Source: Clarkia xantiana subsp. parviflora
Lineage: Eukaryota > Streptophyta > Magnoliopsida > Myrtales > Onagraceae
DNA length: 64,000 nucleotides
NCBI GenBank assembly: GCA_036873135.1
Contig: JAPTYO010000011.1
Location: 8,609,071 to 8,673,070 of the forward strand
Direction: 5' to 3'
The stretch's first letter is position 1. Every line of letters starts with the position of its first letter. Under the pieces are notes generated by a model. The model ran no database searches. It had not been told where the DNA came from and was given only the letters and a program-made list of their open reading frames with translations. This document shows positions 12,065 through 23,732 of the stretch, one piece after another. The position numbers were made by a program, and so were the translations under genes.

Positions 12065-12386
12065 TTATCATGGCAGCACATCATAAAACATCTGTCAAAG
12101 ACATGCATTGTAAAGACACCATCCCGACCACGAACATCAAAAGGCTACGCCTAGCCTTAGGAGGAGGTTCAAGAAAAAGGAAAAACAACACCCTTCGTAC
12201 GCTCATCAAAGGTAGGCACTTATATTTCAACCCACTAGGTGATACCAGGAAGGAGACGTCCTTATTATGAAGACAACCTCCATATCTCACGAAATCAATC
12301 ATGAAGCAAAGAATCACGACAAGCACTATTGAGGACATATAACAAAACGATCCCCACAACGATCACAACTACGATACTAGTAGAGG

Positions 12387-13000
12387 CTAACTCAAGAGCA
12401 GTCTCCACCAAACTCCAAAGCAAGAATTCACTATCTTAATCAGAGCCATGGCAAAAGAAAGGAACCTCAACGAAAGGCGATGATCACACCCATCACCAAA
12501 AGAAAAAATTTCAACGCAGGGGTTAATAACATAACCCATAGGAAAGCCAAAGACACCTTCGAAAGTCGTCAAATCTACATGCAGACGAAATGAACCTGAG
12601 TCTCGGTCCCTCGGCTGGGGGGCAGAGGATAAAGAAGAGACATCAAGACCTATGATCACCCCATCGCCAGCCACAGGTTGTTTCCTTTTGTCTAGCAAAG
12701 AGGTCGCCTCTTCAACCACTACCTCCTTATCAAGGGAGGGAGTCAGCAAGGGGGCACTTGAAGGAGAGCCTCTCGCGGTTTCCTTCTCCTTGGCAGCCGA
12801 GGGCCCGACCTCAGAGTCAGGTTTCTGCGCCTCGGATTTAGATTGACTTGAACTCTCACCCACCACAAAAACCATTCGGTAACCAGGGAAGAACGCTCTA
12901 ACAACAAGAAGGAAGCAGCATGAGAACAATCATAAGTATATCACAAAGAAAAGAGAAGGGAAAAAGAACATACTGGAAGCATTAGCAGCCACCCCTGACT
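12387..13000 (-). pseudogene. Antisense ORF (aORF) relic of element A
   Basis: On the minus strand the frame reads GESSSQSKS, then DSEVGPSAAKEKE, DKEVVVEEA and a K/R-rich stretch. It aligns with the plus-strand aORF of element B (GKGSGPSKSKS, DSEVGASAVKKKK, DKEIVVEEA at 20243-20410). Just upstream is a 76-nt GT...AG intron (12973 to 12898 on the minus strand, ending GTTGTTAG). It matches the 73-nt intron at 20130-20202 in B by position and pyrimidine-rich sequence. The rest of the gene is missing or unrecognisable in A. The function of this linker region is unknown. Confidence 0.65.
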
Positions 13001-14150
13001 TAGAAAATTTCTAGGTCTGATAAGCAGAACTAGAGGGTCCTTCCCTCTCATCTGATTCAACGGACGGTCAGATTTGGTCTGACTACCTTGGAAAACGATC
13101 TTCAAGGTCTCCCTGTCTGAAGAAGAAAGCTTCCCAAAAGTGAGTCATCTATACGAGCAACCAACACAAAGATCGACCCTTACTCAGGGAGGGGCGAGAT
13201 ACGCCTATTACGGGGGCAACCTTAACACCAAGGGAAGAGGGCGAACTTTTAGTTTCCCCAAATGGAGGAACGCTCCAGCACATCCGAAGGAAGGGTCAAC
13301 CCTTAACACATGTCAATAGACCCCTTCGCTCGCGGCGGTCGAGATTAATGGACAATGCTCACGCCAGTGCGAGGGAGGCGGAACGTTGTGTCCCATTGAG
13401 TGGCAGAGTTCCCACCCTCAAGTAAAGGAGAGGTCTATGCTCTCACCTTTGCACTTATGCTCATATTCATGATTAACATCTACAGGTACATCAATGTCAT
13501 CACTCATGCTCATACTCACAACCCGTCCATGCATACATACATGTTCATGCTTGCACTCATATGCATGCTCACATACACACTCCCATGTGTTCAAACATTT
13601 AGACGTCCATGCACGTGGCCGCCATATATTCATGCATACATTCATGACTACAATCGCAGCATGTCTCCACTCACTCCCATCCTTATGTTCCTACTTGCAT
13701 GTATGCTAGTACACATCCTCATGTTCATGATATGTCCATGTTCACTCCTGGTTAACATCCTATAGGCATATTTTCTAGTATCCCATACTTAGAAAAAATT
13801 TTGGGCCAAAATTAAATTTTTCTCCACTTAGGCAAATCACGGCGTGAAATTGAAGCATGAATCACTTAGATGTATCAGTATTGCATTCCTATGCAAGCAT
13901 GTATTTTTTGAGTATACGCCTGTAGCAAAGATAAGTTTATTACTCCCGCCTCAGACGGACGCGTGCCTAGGCACACGTCCGTGCTACTCTGACGTTTACA
14001 ATTCCTCTATCTCATTAGACAGGGGGCAGAGTCAGAGGCACGCATCCATGGGTAAGCAGGCATTCAGACAAAGAAGGTAAAATCCCGGTTTCAAATTGCG
14101 CGTGTCATACCATCCTAAAATAGAGTCAATCAAGGGTTAGGCCATTGGTT
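13001..14150. other. Element A 3' region, no gene recognised
   Basis: 13430-13740 is a degenerate CATGC/TCATAC-rich stretch that gives low-complexity frames rich in H, M, T and C on both strands. 13950-14150 is homologous (reverse complement) to 17630-17860 next to the left LTR of element B, so it is the conserved region before the 3' LTR. No coding sequence is supported here. Confidence 0.5.
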
Positions 14151-14151
14151 G

Positions 14152-14164
14152 ACTCGGGGGCATG
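14152..14164 (+). other. Polypurine-like tract before the 3' LTR of element A
   Basis: 'actcgggggcatg' immediately precedes the LTR start TGATGG at 14165. The same sequence in reverse complement (catgcccccgagt) abuts the element B LTR at 17626. Its conserved position marks it as the probable second-strand primer region. Confidence 0.55.
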
Positions 14165-15372
14165 TGATGGATATACGCCCAATTTGAACCCGTTGACTTC
14201 CGAACCGTTGTATTTTTATCGTCCCATTTATGATTACGAATCGAAACTTCAACCCGGACACTTCGCGAGAACATCGACGGCTCGGACGGGGCCGAAGCGC
14301 CCGTCCGATAGAGGCGAACTCACCTAGGTGAGGTTGGGTGGCCACACCCGACCTCCCCTAGGGGAGATCGGGTCAGCCGACCCGATCTCCCCTAGGGGAG
14401 ATCGGGTTGGCCAACCCGATCTCTCCTAGGAGAGATCGGGTCAGCCAACCCGATCTCTCCTAGGAGAGATCGGGTTGGCCAACCCGATCTCCCCTAGGGG
14501 AGATCGGGTCGGCCAACCCGATCCCTCCTAGGAGGGATGGGGTTGGCCAACCCCACCCTCCCTAGGAGGGGTTGGGTGTCCTCACCCAACCCCTACCCTT
14601 GGGGGTCGGATTTCTCCCCCCCCCCCCAAGGGTCCCGGCACCCCTTTCAGACGCCCATGCTCGGTCCACTCCGCCTGCCTCATCCGAATCCTAAAGTCTT
14701 AATTATACGCTTAAAGGTTAATTAATTGTGTTTAAAGGCTAACGATGTCATTAAGCCACCTTAATGACACCGTTGCCTATAAATACCCCACCTTCACAAC
14801 TCATTTGATCATCTTGGCAAGTTGCACAATTTTGCTCTGACATCTCTCTAGCTTTATCTCTCTAAAACCGTACTGACTTAGGCATCGGAGAGGGTTCATC
14901 AGGCACCACCCCCCCCTCTGTGCCTGGCATTGCCCCTCTTGCAGGGTGGCAAGGAGAAGAGAACCAAGGAAGCAGAAGAGCATAGAGCAGTAAGACAAGC
15001 CCCAAGGGTAAGAAGTACAAGCCTCAGGAGGTCAAAAGGAGAGAAGGAAAGGAGGTCAGAAGGAGAGAAGGAAAGGAGGTCAGAAGGAGAGAAGAGAAGG
15101 GCACGGATCAGAACGACTAGTCCTAGGAGCACTGAACCCGACATTTCATTAGTGGGAGATAAATTCTAGATTGACGACCCGTTGACCTAGACTTTATAAC
15201 CTAACACTTCAGAAGGAGAGAAGAGAAGGACACATATCAGAACGACTACCCCAAGGGAGTATAAGGGCACGGATCAGAACGACTAGTCCTAGGAGCACTG
15301 AACCCGACATTTCATTAGTGGGAGATAAATTCTAGATTGACGACCCGTTGACCTAGACTTTATAACCTAACA
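14165..15372 (+). repeat. Element A 3' LTR
   Basis: A near-copy of 4961-6134. It is 34 bp longer because it holds one more palindrome unit (the extra GATCTCTCCTAGGAGAGATC unit at about 14452), with a few other changes in C-run length and single bases. It ends AACA, followed by the target duplication CTGAT at 15373. Confidence 0.92.
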
Positions 15373-15377
15373 CTGAT

Positions 15378-16917
15378 TGGACAAGTTATAATGAAAAATA
15401 ACTCTCATCTGAAGCGTGCGATATTGGTTCCAAAGAATTTTTTTAATAAAAGAATGGAGCAAGATAAATATGGTCTTATTATGGAGGTGATTTCCCAAAA
15501 GAAGTAAAGATATAGCTAAATATGAAACCCCAAAAGTGGTTCAGGTACCTGAAAGTGATTACAATAAAGAGATCTCAATGAGTTATGTCATTAACAGGAA
15601 GTGATGGAACCGTAAAATATAAAGTTGTCGACAACAGTTTGAATATTATTCATGAGTGAATTCATAAAACAAGACGAGGATCTTGAGCTCAATATGTCAA
15701 AGAATTATCATGATTGGCCAAAGTTTGAAAAGACGCAAGTATGAGCATGACAAATGCAGAAAGTGATAGCCAGTGGATATAAATAATTTATGCGTAAATA
15801 GATTGCCTCGTAAGATAGGCACAACCCGTGGTACAAAGACTTTTCCGCAGAAAGATGACAATTATTATATGAATCATTTGGTGGAGCAATAACCTTCAAA
15901 TACATTATTATGTTGGCAGTACATACAATGTTTTAATATGCGTCTCATGATATGAATAATTTTATAGCTTATTTGGGTGGCTAATTTGATAGTGAAATCC
16001 ACGTAAAAATCCCAGAAGGATTTAAAACGCTAGCATGAATATTCTCAAGAATGTTGGATGATAAAAATATTGTACCATTTACGGGTTGCTTATAGTATAT
16101 TATCTCCGCTATATCAACATTTGAGCTAAGTTGTAGCGAATGCTAATATAAGTATACGAATAAAGCAAATTGATATTTGATAAGTTGAATTGATCACGCT
16201 ATTGCCGAAAGGGGCATCACGTGAGAGGGAGAATTTAAATATATTGAAACTCCTCAAGAGTTTTAAATACAATCAATTTATTGATGATGTTAAATTCAGA
16301 CAAAATATATTGAAAGGACAAAGGTTTGGCTCGGCCTGAAGATCGAGTACTTAAGAGATTGAAAATAATCTTGTCCTATAAAAGAAAATGTCTTGAAGCT
16401 ATTTTGCATAGATAAACACATCTATTGAGTACCTTAATGACTGTAAGAATGCCATGAGTTTAATATCTTGACGAATCAAGACCTAAATTAATTTGCTACA
16501 CAAATGTTATATAGCTCGAGTTGAAGATTGTTATATCAAAGGAGACATACAAAACACATTTGCCTCAAGTTATTCTTCATCCAACGAATTTGTTCATATG
16601 ACTATCTAGCGGATCTTTTCAAGGAGGCTTTATCGACTGCGACATCTGGAATATTGGCGAACATGATTGGATTGCGTCGACTTAATGAAATTACGCGATG
16701 TCAACATCAGGGGGAGAATCTACACCGCTGCACTCTTTTTCCCTTAACCAAGGTTTTATCCCATCGGGTTTTCCTGGTAAGGTTTTTAACGAGGCAGCTT
16801 ACAAAAAGGGATCCATAATTGTGTACTCTTTTTCCTTCACTAGATTTTTATCCCAATGGGTTTTTTCTAGTAAGGTTTTAACGAGGCACAATTCCCTTAT
16901 GAACATCCAAGGGGGAG
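15378..16917 (+). pseudogene. Ty1/copia RT-RNase H relic (right half of the split element)
   Basis: The copia element resumes here after element A. Conceptual reading through many stops gives a block resembling 'NNSHLKR...ILVPK' (15390-15430), 'EDLELNMSKNYHDWPKFEK' (15675-15735), where intact elements have an H-x-D-W-P-K motif, and the end of RNase H ('VHMTI', 16590). The tail 'ctttttcccttaaccaaggttttatccc' and 'gttttaacgaggc' (16736-16890) is the standard 3' untranslated region of this copia group. The polypurine tract CAAGGGGGAG precedes the 3' LTR. The element is dead. Confidence 0.7.
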
Positions 16918-16958
16918 TGTTATGAATATATTTAGTGGATGTTCAATATTACGTGTAT
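16918..16958 (+). repeat. Copia 3' LTR, left fragment (split by element B)
   Basis: TGTTATGAATATATTTAGTG begins the LTR directly after the polypurine tract. It stops after 41 bp at the element B insertion; its last five bases, TGTAT, are the target duplication and recur at 32337-32341. The rest of the LTR is at 32342-32482. Confidence 0.8.
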
Positions 16959-17625
16959 TGTTAGGTTCTAAGCTTTAGGTCAACGGGTCGTCAGCCTAAA
17001 CCTTACTCCTCACTGGTGAAACTACGGGTTCAGTGTTCTTGGGTCCTGTCGTTCTGATCCGTGTCCTTCTGCTTCCTTGCTTCTCTCCTTGTGCCCTGCA
17101 AGAGTGGCAGTATCAAGCACGGAGGGGGGGGGGGTTGGGGCTTGATGAACCCTCTCCGATGCCTAAGTCAGAATGATATTTTTAGAGAGATAAAGCTAGA
17201 GAGATGTCAGAGCTAAGCTTCACCATTAGCCAAGATGATCAAATGAATTGGTGAAGGGTTGTATTTATAGGCAACGGTGTCATTAAGGTGGCTTAATGAC
17301 GTCGTTAACCTTTAAACATAATTAATTAGTCCTTGATCACATAATTAAAACCTTAAAGCATGGAGAAGGTGGCGGAAATAATTCAAGTGTAGGAGTCGGA
17401 AAACGGAGCCGGGGCCCTTGGGGGCGGGGAGAAAATCCGACCCCCAAGGGTAGGGGTTGGGTGTGGCCACCCAACCCCTCCTTAGGGGAGATGGGTTGGC
17501 CAATCCGGACCGTTGGTGTTTCGGCGGGGTGTTTGGGTCGAAGTTTCGATTTATAATCATTAACGGGGTGATCGAAATAAAACGATTAGGAAGTCAACGT
17601 GTTCAAATTGGGCGTATATCCATCA
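16959..17625 (-). repeat. Element B 3' LTR (minus strand)
   Basis: Plus-strand ends are TGTTAGGTTC and GTATATCCATCA. It is 667 bp against 782 bp for the partner LTR. The difference is a clean deletion at about 17501, where 'ggttggcca' joins directly to 'tccggaccgttgg', removing most palindrome units. The 17626-18100 stretch beyond is homologous to element A 13950-14164. Confidence 0.9.
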
Positions 17626-18893
17626 CATGCCCCCGAGTCAACCAATGGTCTGACCCTTGATTGACTCTATTTTAGGATGGTATGACACGCGCAATTTGAA
17701 GCCGGAATTTTACCTTTTGTCGGAATCCTTACTTACCCCTGGGTGTCTGTCTCTGACTCTGCCCCCTGTCTTCTAAGATAGAGGAATTGCAAACGTCAGT
17801 ATAGCGCGGACACGCCTCCAAGCACGTGTCCGTCTGGGATGGAATAATAAATTCAATATTGTCCCGAGCTCATACTCGGAAAATATACGCATGCATGGGG
17901 ATACAAAATGAATATGGTTAGGTGAGCCCATGCTTCAATTTCATGACGGGGTAAGCCTATGCGGGGGATCTAATTACACGTTAAAAATTGATTAGTGCAA
18001 ATTTCGGTTTTGGTCCAAATTTTTTTTCTAAGTATAGGGTATTAAAAAACATGCCTATAGGATATTAACTTGGGTGGGAATATGCCTAACCATAGTCTAT
18101 GGGAGGTAAAGATGATAGTTTTCCCTTTAACCATTAGATCTTTTCTAATTTTAAATGGAGGGTTGTGATTATGTCACTTTAAAAAACCCTACACCTTTTC
18201 AAATATATAGAGGAGTAAAGAAATTACCTCACTTAGCCACCATTGTCATCTTTTCCCCATTTTCCCACACTTGGAGGCCAATGGAGAAAATCTTGCACAC
18301 CAAGGGAGGGGGGCCGGCCGAAATTCCGGTGAAGGACCAGGAATTCTGACCAGCAGCTCGGTGGCCAGCGGGCGGAGCGGAGGCACGGGGAGGGCCGGCA
18401 GAGGACGGCGGCACGACTCCGGCTGGGCGGTGGCTGGACGAGGGACGGCGTCCGAACCGACTGGGGCAGGCGACGGCGAGGCGGGACGTGGGTGGCTCCG
18501 ATCAGCCAGCATCGGGACGTGGCGAGGGCCAGGCGGCTGAGCCCAGCTCCGGCGACGGCAGGACCAGATTTTCGGCGACCTCGAAATTCGAACCCGGCCC
18601 CGTTTACCAAATCGGGTCGGGTTTTCCAAAGGTCCCATCTTTTTCCTTTCGTTTACCATACAAAATGCCGATACTTGAATTGCCGATATTTGATTGAATA
18701 TGTGATTGCCGTATATAGCCGCCGACGATTTGGGGAGTATTTTTGGCCGTTTGAATTTTTTCCGCTTGAATTTGACGTTGTGATGTCATTTGCGTGTTGA
18801 TTTCCGTCGAGGGGCATAATCGTAATTTTTCTTGGGAATCGGTTTTTTTATCCGAGCGAAATTGCCCGATTTTGTCGTTGTAGTGTCCTTAGC
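17626..18893. other. Element B region between 3' LTR and antisense ORF; no certain gene
   Basis: 17626-17860 is conserved with element A. 18300-18600 is GC-rich (about 70 percent) and gives overlapping frames on both strands, a composition effect. The position, directly upstream of the plus-strand ORF, makes it a candidate promoter/leader for that ORF, but I see no decisive element. Confidence 0.35.
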
Positions 18894-20632
18894 ATGTGTT
18901 CGTTACCTTCGTTGGATGCCTTTGAATTTTTGGTTGTTGCTTGTCGGGTGCCGGGGTATGTCCGGATTTTTCGGAGATCTTCTTATCCTAACACCTGTCA
19001 TGCTATGACAGGTATTGTATTCGTGGTGGTGCCCCCGTACACAAACTTGGCAGATGCGCTATATCCTTCGAAGTATGAGTAAGTTTTTCTTTCCCTCTAT
19101 TCGTCGCGTTATTTTCTTTCCTGGCATTAGTTCGGAGTCGGATTCTGAGTCGGATACTAAGCCAGGGTATTGGTCGGAGCCTGATTCGAGCTTGAAATTT
19201 CCCACTGCCTTTTATTTAGGTCTCGCTGCTTTGTCGGAGAACTATTTGACTAGGTCCGACTATAACGAGCATGTCACCTTAGCCGACATTTGTCCTTTAG
19301 ACGAGGCCCTTGTACCCCTTCCTCCATTCTTTGGGAAACACTCGCCAGACAGTGACAGAGCCTCCCAGGGGGAAGGTTGTTGTCTATCCTTCCCAGATTC
19401 GGTTTGGGTTACGTCTGCCTTATTGCGATGAGCTCGTAGAATTGAGTAGATTCTTTAGGATCTCCCCTGTGAACCTTGCCCCCAGTGCTATTCGCGTCTG
19501 GGTGGGTTTCCGGGTGCTATGTCAGTGGTACTCCTGGAAGTATTCCTTGGTCTTGTTCCGGTGCTTCTTCCGATTTCAGTATCAGAAGAAGGTAGGCTTC
19601 GCGAGTTTCGTGACTCGCTATCCTTCCCTCAAATATTCCCGATTTGCTGATTTCGGGTTGAGCGGGGTTGAGTGGAATACTTCTCTTCGTTTCGTGGTTC
19701 GGAGCGATAACTCGGCGAGCCATTGGGCCAAACACTACTTCTTTATCACGGATCGATACGTTACCTGGCCGGTTCTGAATGAGGACTGATCAGACGGCTG
19801 GCCTGCCTTTGGGGAGTTCTCTTCTGTGGACTTAGAGACTATGAAGACTATCTACGAGAGCCACAAGACCCAGTCTTACTGCCCTGTGTCTTTGGTGACC
19901 GAGACAGACCTCTATGAGGCAGGGATTAGTTTGACTTCTCTCTCCGGGGATTCGCTATGCCACTTAGTCTTCTTATCTATATTTATTTTCTGTCTTTCCT
20001 TTGTAGGTTGGTTTCACGGGAAAACGTATAACGTGCAGGCAGCGCCGGTTGATTTGAGCAATAGGAGGGCTCCCTCTAGCTCTACTCCGAAGAAGTCCCC
20101 TATGCCTGGGAAGACTGCTGGGGCCTCTGGTATATTTCTTTCTTCCTTCTCTTATGGTATACTTGTGTTTTTTCTCATGTTGTTTTTTTTTTGTGTTGTT
20201 AGGGAACTCTCCTTTGGTGACCGAGAGAGTCGTCTCTGTGGGCAAGGGCTCTGGACCTTCTAAGTCCAAGTCACGGAGGTCCGACTCTGAGGTCGGGGCC
20301 TCGGCTGTCAAGAAGAAGAAGGCTGCAGATCCTCCTCCCCCTGGTGTTCGTCCCCCGACCTTGTCTCGCGACAAAGAGATAGTGGTCGAAGAGGCGCCTT
20401 CCCGGGCTGATAAAGGGAAGCGGCCTGCTGGTGATGGTGGGGTGGTCACTGATTCTCCATCTCCTGCCCCCCAGCCGAGGGCACGGTCGCCAGGTTCGTT
20501 TTTCTTTATGTCATTGATGCTTCTATGCTTGTGTTTTTCTTTACCTTGCTTTCTTTCTATAAGTGGGCCTCCGGCTTTGAGTCGGAGGGACTTTGCGCGC
20601 CTTACTGACGAGGATATTGTGGGGGCTGAGTG

Positions 20633-21241
20633 TGTTGGGTTTGTCTAGAATTAGTTGGTTAAGTCCATTAAGTAATTTAGCCCATTAGCTATTTTAGATA
20701 GCAAATATATATATATCGGGTGAGATAATATATATTGGCTGATTATATAATATATATAGGAATAGTGAACCGTAGTTCTATACTATATATATATATAATA
20801 TCAACATTGTTGATTATTATATTATATATATATAGGGCAGTGGACTTGCTGTCTATATATATATATATATTAGGGTTGAGTTCTTAAGGTGGGTAGCCAA
20901 CTGAGAGGAGCCGAGAGAGCGTGTAGTCTTCATAGGTTGAATAATCAACGAGAGTTGCGAGGTTTTTTGGGGGCGTGAGTTTTCCAAGGGTTAGGTGCTT
21001 TCGTGGGAAAGCCGCTGGCTTAGAGCGAGTGTTAGAGTGTGTTAAGTCTCTACATGTATTGTGAGAGTGAGTGCACTGTGTGGTCTCGTTTTGTAACCCT
21101 CCGGTGTTTATTGTGCTAGTGAAGTGGTGCTCCTCCTTTGCCCGTGGACGTAGGTCGCGTTGACCGAACCACGTTAAATCTTGTGTTCTTTATTGCTTTC
21201 TTTTAATCCGCTTGTGAGTGTTGAGAGAATCGATCCTAACA
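20633..21241 (+). repeat. Element D LTR 1
   Basis: TGTTGGGTTTGTCTAG ... ATCCTAACA. Contains AT-rich (TA)n stretches at 20705-20870 and a TTTAT/TTGTGTTC region near the 3' end. It is followed by the primer-site-like CCGGTATCAGAGCTAAGG (21244-21261), matching initiator tRNA-Met usage of copia elements, apart from the first base. Confidence 0.92.
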
Positions 21242-21282
21242 ACCGGTATCAGAGCTAAGGAGATTCAACACGATCACTGGAG

Positions 21283-22313
21283 ATGGAGTTGTCGAAGGCT
21301 GGAATAGAGAAGTTCGATGGAAACAATTTTGGTTTCTGGAAGATGCAGATTGAAGATTTTTTGTACCAGAAGAATCTGTACGAACCCTTGTCTGGGGAGA
21401 AACCGGAATCCATGACGGAGCAACAGTGGAAACTCAAGGATCGACAAGCCTTGGGGCTGATCCGGTTGTGTCTGTCCAGGAACGTTGCGTTCAACATCGT
21501 CAAGGAAACATCGACGGCAGGCGTTTTAAAAGCGTTGGCAAACATGTACGAGAAACCATCGGCGATGAACAAGGTATATCTGATGCGTAGATTGTTCAAT
21601 TTACAGATGGTTGAAGGTGGTTATGTTGCTGAACATATTAATGCCTTTAATATGATTGTGTCGCAATTGAGCTCTGTTGAGATTAATTTGAGGATGAGGT
21701 TAAAGCTTTAATTTTGTTGTCATCTCTGCCCGAGTCGTGGGATACTATTGTTTCCGCAGTTAGTAGTTCCCGTGGATCTGAGAAGCTGGAGTTTGATGAA
21801 ATCCGAGACGTTGTTCTTAGCGAAAGCATTCGTAAAAGAGAAATTGGTGAGTCATCAGGAAGTGCTTTCAGTATTGACAGAAGGGGGATGAGTAAATTAA
21901 AGGGTTCTAATCAGCATGGACGCTCAAAATCAAGAAACAGAGTAATACCACAGGGAACATGTTGGAATTGTGGTGAAAGAGGCCACTATCGATCTGATTG
22001 TCCGAAGTCAAATAAGAAGAATCACGAACCTGGCTATGATAGTGATTCTGTGAATTCAGCAGAAGACATTGGGGACGTGTTAACCCTCAGTGTGGACAGC
22101 TCACTTGAATCCTGGATTGTGGATTCTGGAGCGTCGTTTCATTCGTCTCCGAGCAAGAAGTTGTTCCGAAATTTCAAGTCAGGAAAGTTTGGAAAAGTGT
22201 ATCTTAGGTGTTGGAAATCGAAGGAAGGGGAAATGTCTGCATTCACAGTCCACCAGGAAATCAGTGGACATTGGAAGATGTCAGGTACATTCCTGGTCTC
22301 AAGAAAAATATGA
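21283..22313 (+). pseudogene. Element D copy 1 gag-protease, frameshifted
   Basis: Same gene as 23733-24764 but one T is missing at about 21689 ('attaatttgagg' against 'attaattttgagg' in copy 2). The frame therefore stops at 21711 and is picked up by another frame from 21714. The N-terminal gag reads MELSKAGIEKFDG; the CCHC knuckle CWNCGERGHYRSDC (about 21961-22002) and the protease motif WIVDSGASFH (about 22111-22142) are intact in sequence. It would not be translated as one protein. Confidence 0.85.
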
Positions 22314-22961
22314 TCTCGGTTGGTCAGTTGGATCGCACACGTTATGCAGTAGATTTTGTGAATGGTTCGTGGAAGATCAAGAAGGGTGCTATGGTTGTAG
22401 CACGGGGCCTTAAATCTGGAACCTTTGTACACCACTGAAGGGTGTGTAAACGCGGCTGCTATTCAGAAGAGTGCATCCAGACATATGAGTGTTAAAGGAA
22501 TGAAGATGCTGGTGAAGAAAAAAGCTTTAGATGGCCCGAAGTGTGTTGACAAGGGACTCTGTGAAAGCTGTATTACGGGGAAGAAGAAACGAGTCAGTTT
22601 CGCGAAGACCCCAAGTGAGCCAGAGATCAAGTTAGAGGTAGATCCAGTAACATCTGGGCAGGTGTTGAGGAGATCATCCAGGACTACCAGGCCAACTGAC
22701 AGGTATTCACCTTCGTTAAACTACCTGTTGTTGACGGATGATGATATGAGAAGACAAAGTGTCTTGAAGAAGGTGGAGTTGGGGGTTGGTTTCTCTTCTG
22801 GTCAGAAAGAGCATGTTGTTTCAACTCCAGATCGGTTAGTCCGGGACCAGGACAGGAGACTGGTCATGTTTGAAGACTTGGAGGCATGTTGCCTCAGTGT
22901 AGCGAAAGCTAAGACCGGACAACATTTAAGCTCGGTTAGGATCTCGCGGAGATCGGGTTAG
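22208..22961 (+). pseudogene. Element D copy 1 pre-integrase remnant with internal deletion
   Basis: Counterpart of 24659-25411, broken by an extra T at about 22424 ('aacctttgtac' against 'aaccttgtac' in copy 2). Text such as LEDVRYIPGLKKN and ISVGQLDRT is the copia gag-pre-integrase region. It then jumps at KKKRVSFAK to TPSEPEIKLEV and RRSSRTTRPTDRYSPSLNYL, which in full copia elements lies after the integrase core. So the catalytic core was removed before this copy transposed. Confidence 0.8.
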
Positions 22962-23078
22962 GCCCGTCGGGGGCCTTGGCAAATGAGGTAGCGGACCGTG
23001 GAGCACGCTAGCAAGGTGGAGCTATGAAGAATACAAGTTACGGTGGAGCTATGGTGAATTCAAGACAAAGGTGGAGAT

Positions 23079-23691
23079 TGTTGGGTTTGTCTAGAATTAG
23101 TTGGTTAAGTCCATTAAGTAATTTAGCCCATTAGCTATTTTAGATAGAAAATATATATATATCGGGTGAGATAATATATATAGGCTGATTATATAATATA
23201 TATAGGAATAGTGAACCGTAGTTCTATACTATATATATATAATATCAACATTGTTGATTATTATATTATATATATATAGGGCAGTGGACTTGCTGTCTAT
23301 ATATATATACATATATATATTAGGGTTGAGTTCTTAAGGTGGGTAGCCAACTTAGAGGAGCCGAGAGAGCGTGTAGTCTTCATAGGTTGAATAATCAACG
23401 AGAGTTGCGAGGTTTTTTGGGGGCGTGAGTTTTCCAAGGGTTAGGTGCTTCCGTGGGAAAGCCGCTGGCTTAGAGCGAGTGTTAGAGTGTGTTAAGTCTT
23501 TACATGTATTGTGAGAGTGAGTGCTCTGTGTGGTCTCGTTTTGTAACCCTCCGGTGTTGATTGTGCTAGTGAAGTGATGCTCCTCCTTTGCCCGTGGACG
23601 TAGGTCGCGTTGACCGAACCACGTTAAATCTTGTGTTCTTTATTGCTTTCTTTTAATCCGCTTGTGAGTGTTGAGAGAATCGATCCTAACA
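23079..23691 (+). repeat. Element D LTR 2 (shared central LTR)
   Basis: Preceded by the polypurine stretch 'aaaggtggagat' and followed by the primer-site-like CCGGTATCAGAG, so it serves both as the 3' LTR of copy 1 and the 5' LTR of copy 2. It is nearly identical to LTRs 1 and 3, differing mainly in (TA)n length. Confidence 0.92.
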
Positions 23692-23732
23692 ACCGGTATC
23701 AGAGCTAAGGAGATTCAACACGATCACTGGAG

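Larger units (their letters stand above)
4956..15377 (+). mobile_element. Element A: complete non-autonomous gypsy-like LTR retrotransposon
   Basis: Two LTRs (4961-6134 and 14165-15372) flank about 8 kb of internal DNA. The element is bounded by a perfect 5-bp target duplication, CTGAT, at 4956-4960 and 15373-15377. The LTRs run TG...CA. The internal order is: primer site, gag relic, protease relic, three tandem-repeat arrays, antisense ORF relic (minus strand), polypurine tract. I found no reverse transcriptase or integrase. The LTRs are nearly identical apart from one palindrome unit and a few bases, so insertion is recent. The internal genes are nonetheless dead, which fits mobilisation in trans. 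It interrupts a copia integrase/RT relic. Confidence 0.9.

Noticed and set aside
11629..12270. Repeat proteins on both strands (204 and 159 codons)
   Set aside because: A 27-bp minisatellite keeps frames open by chance on both strands.
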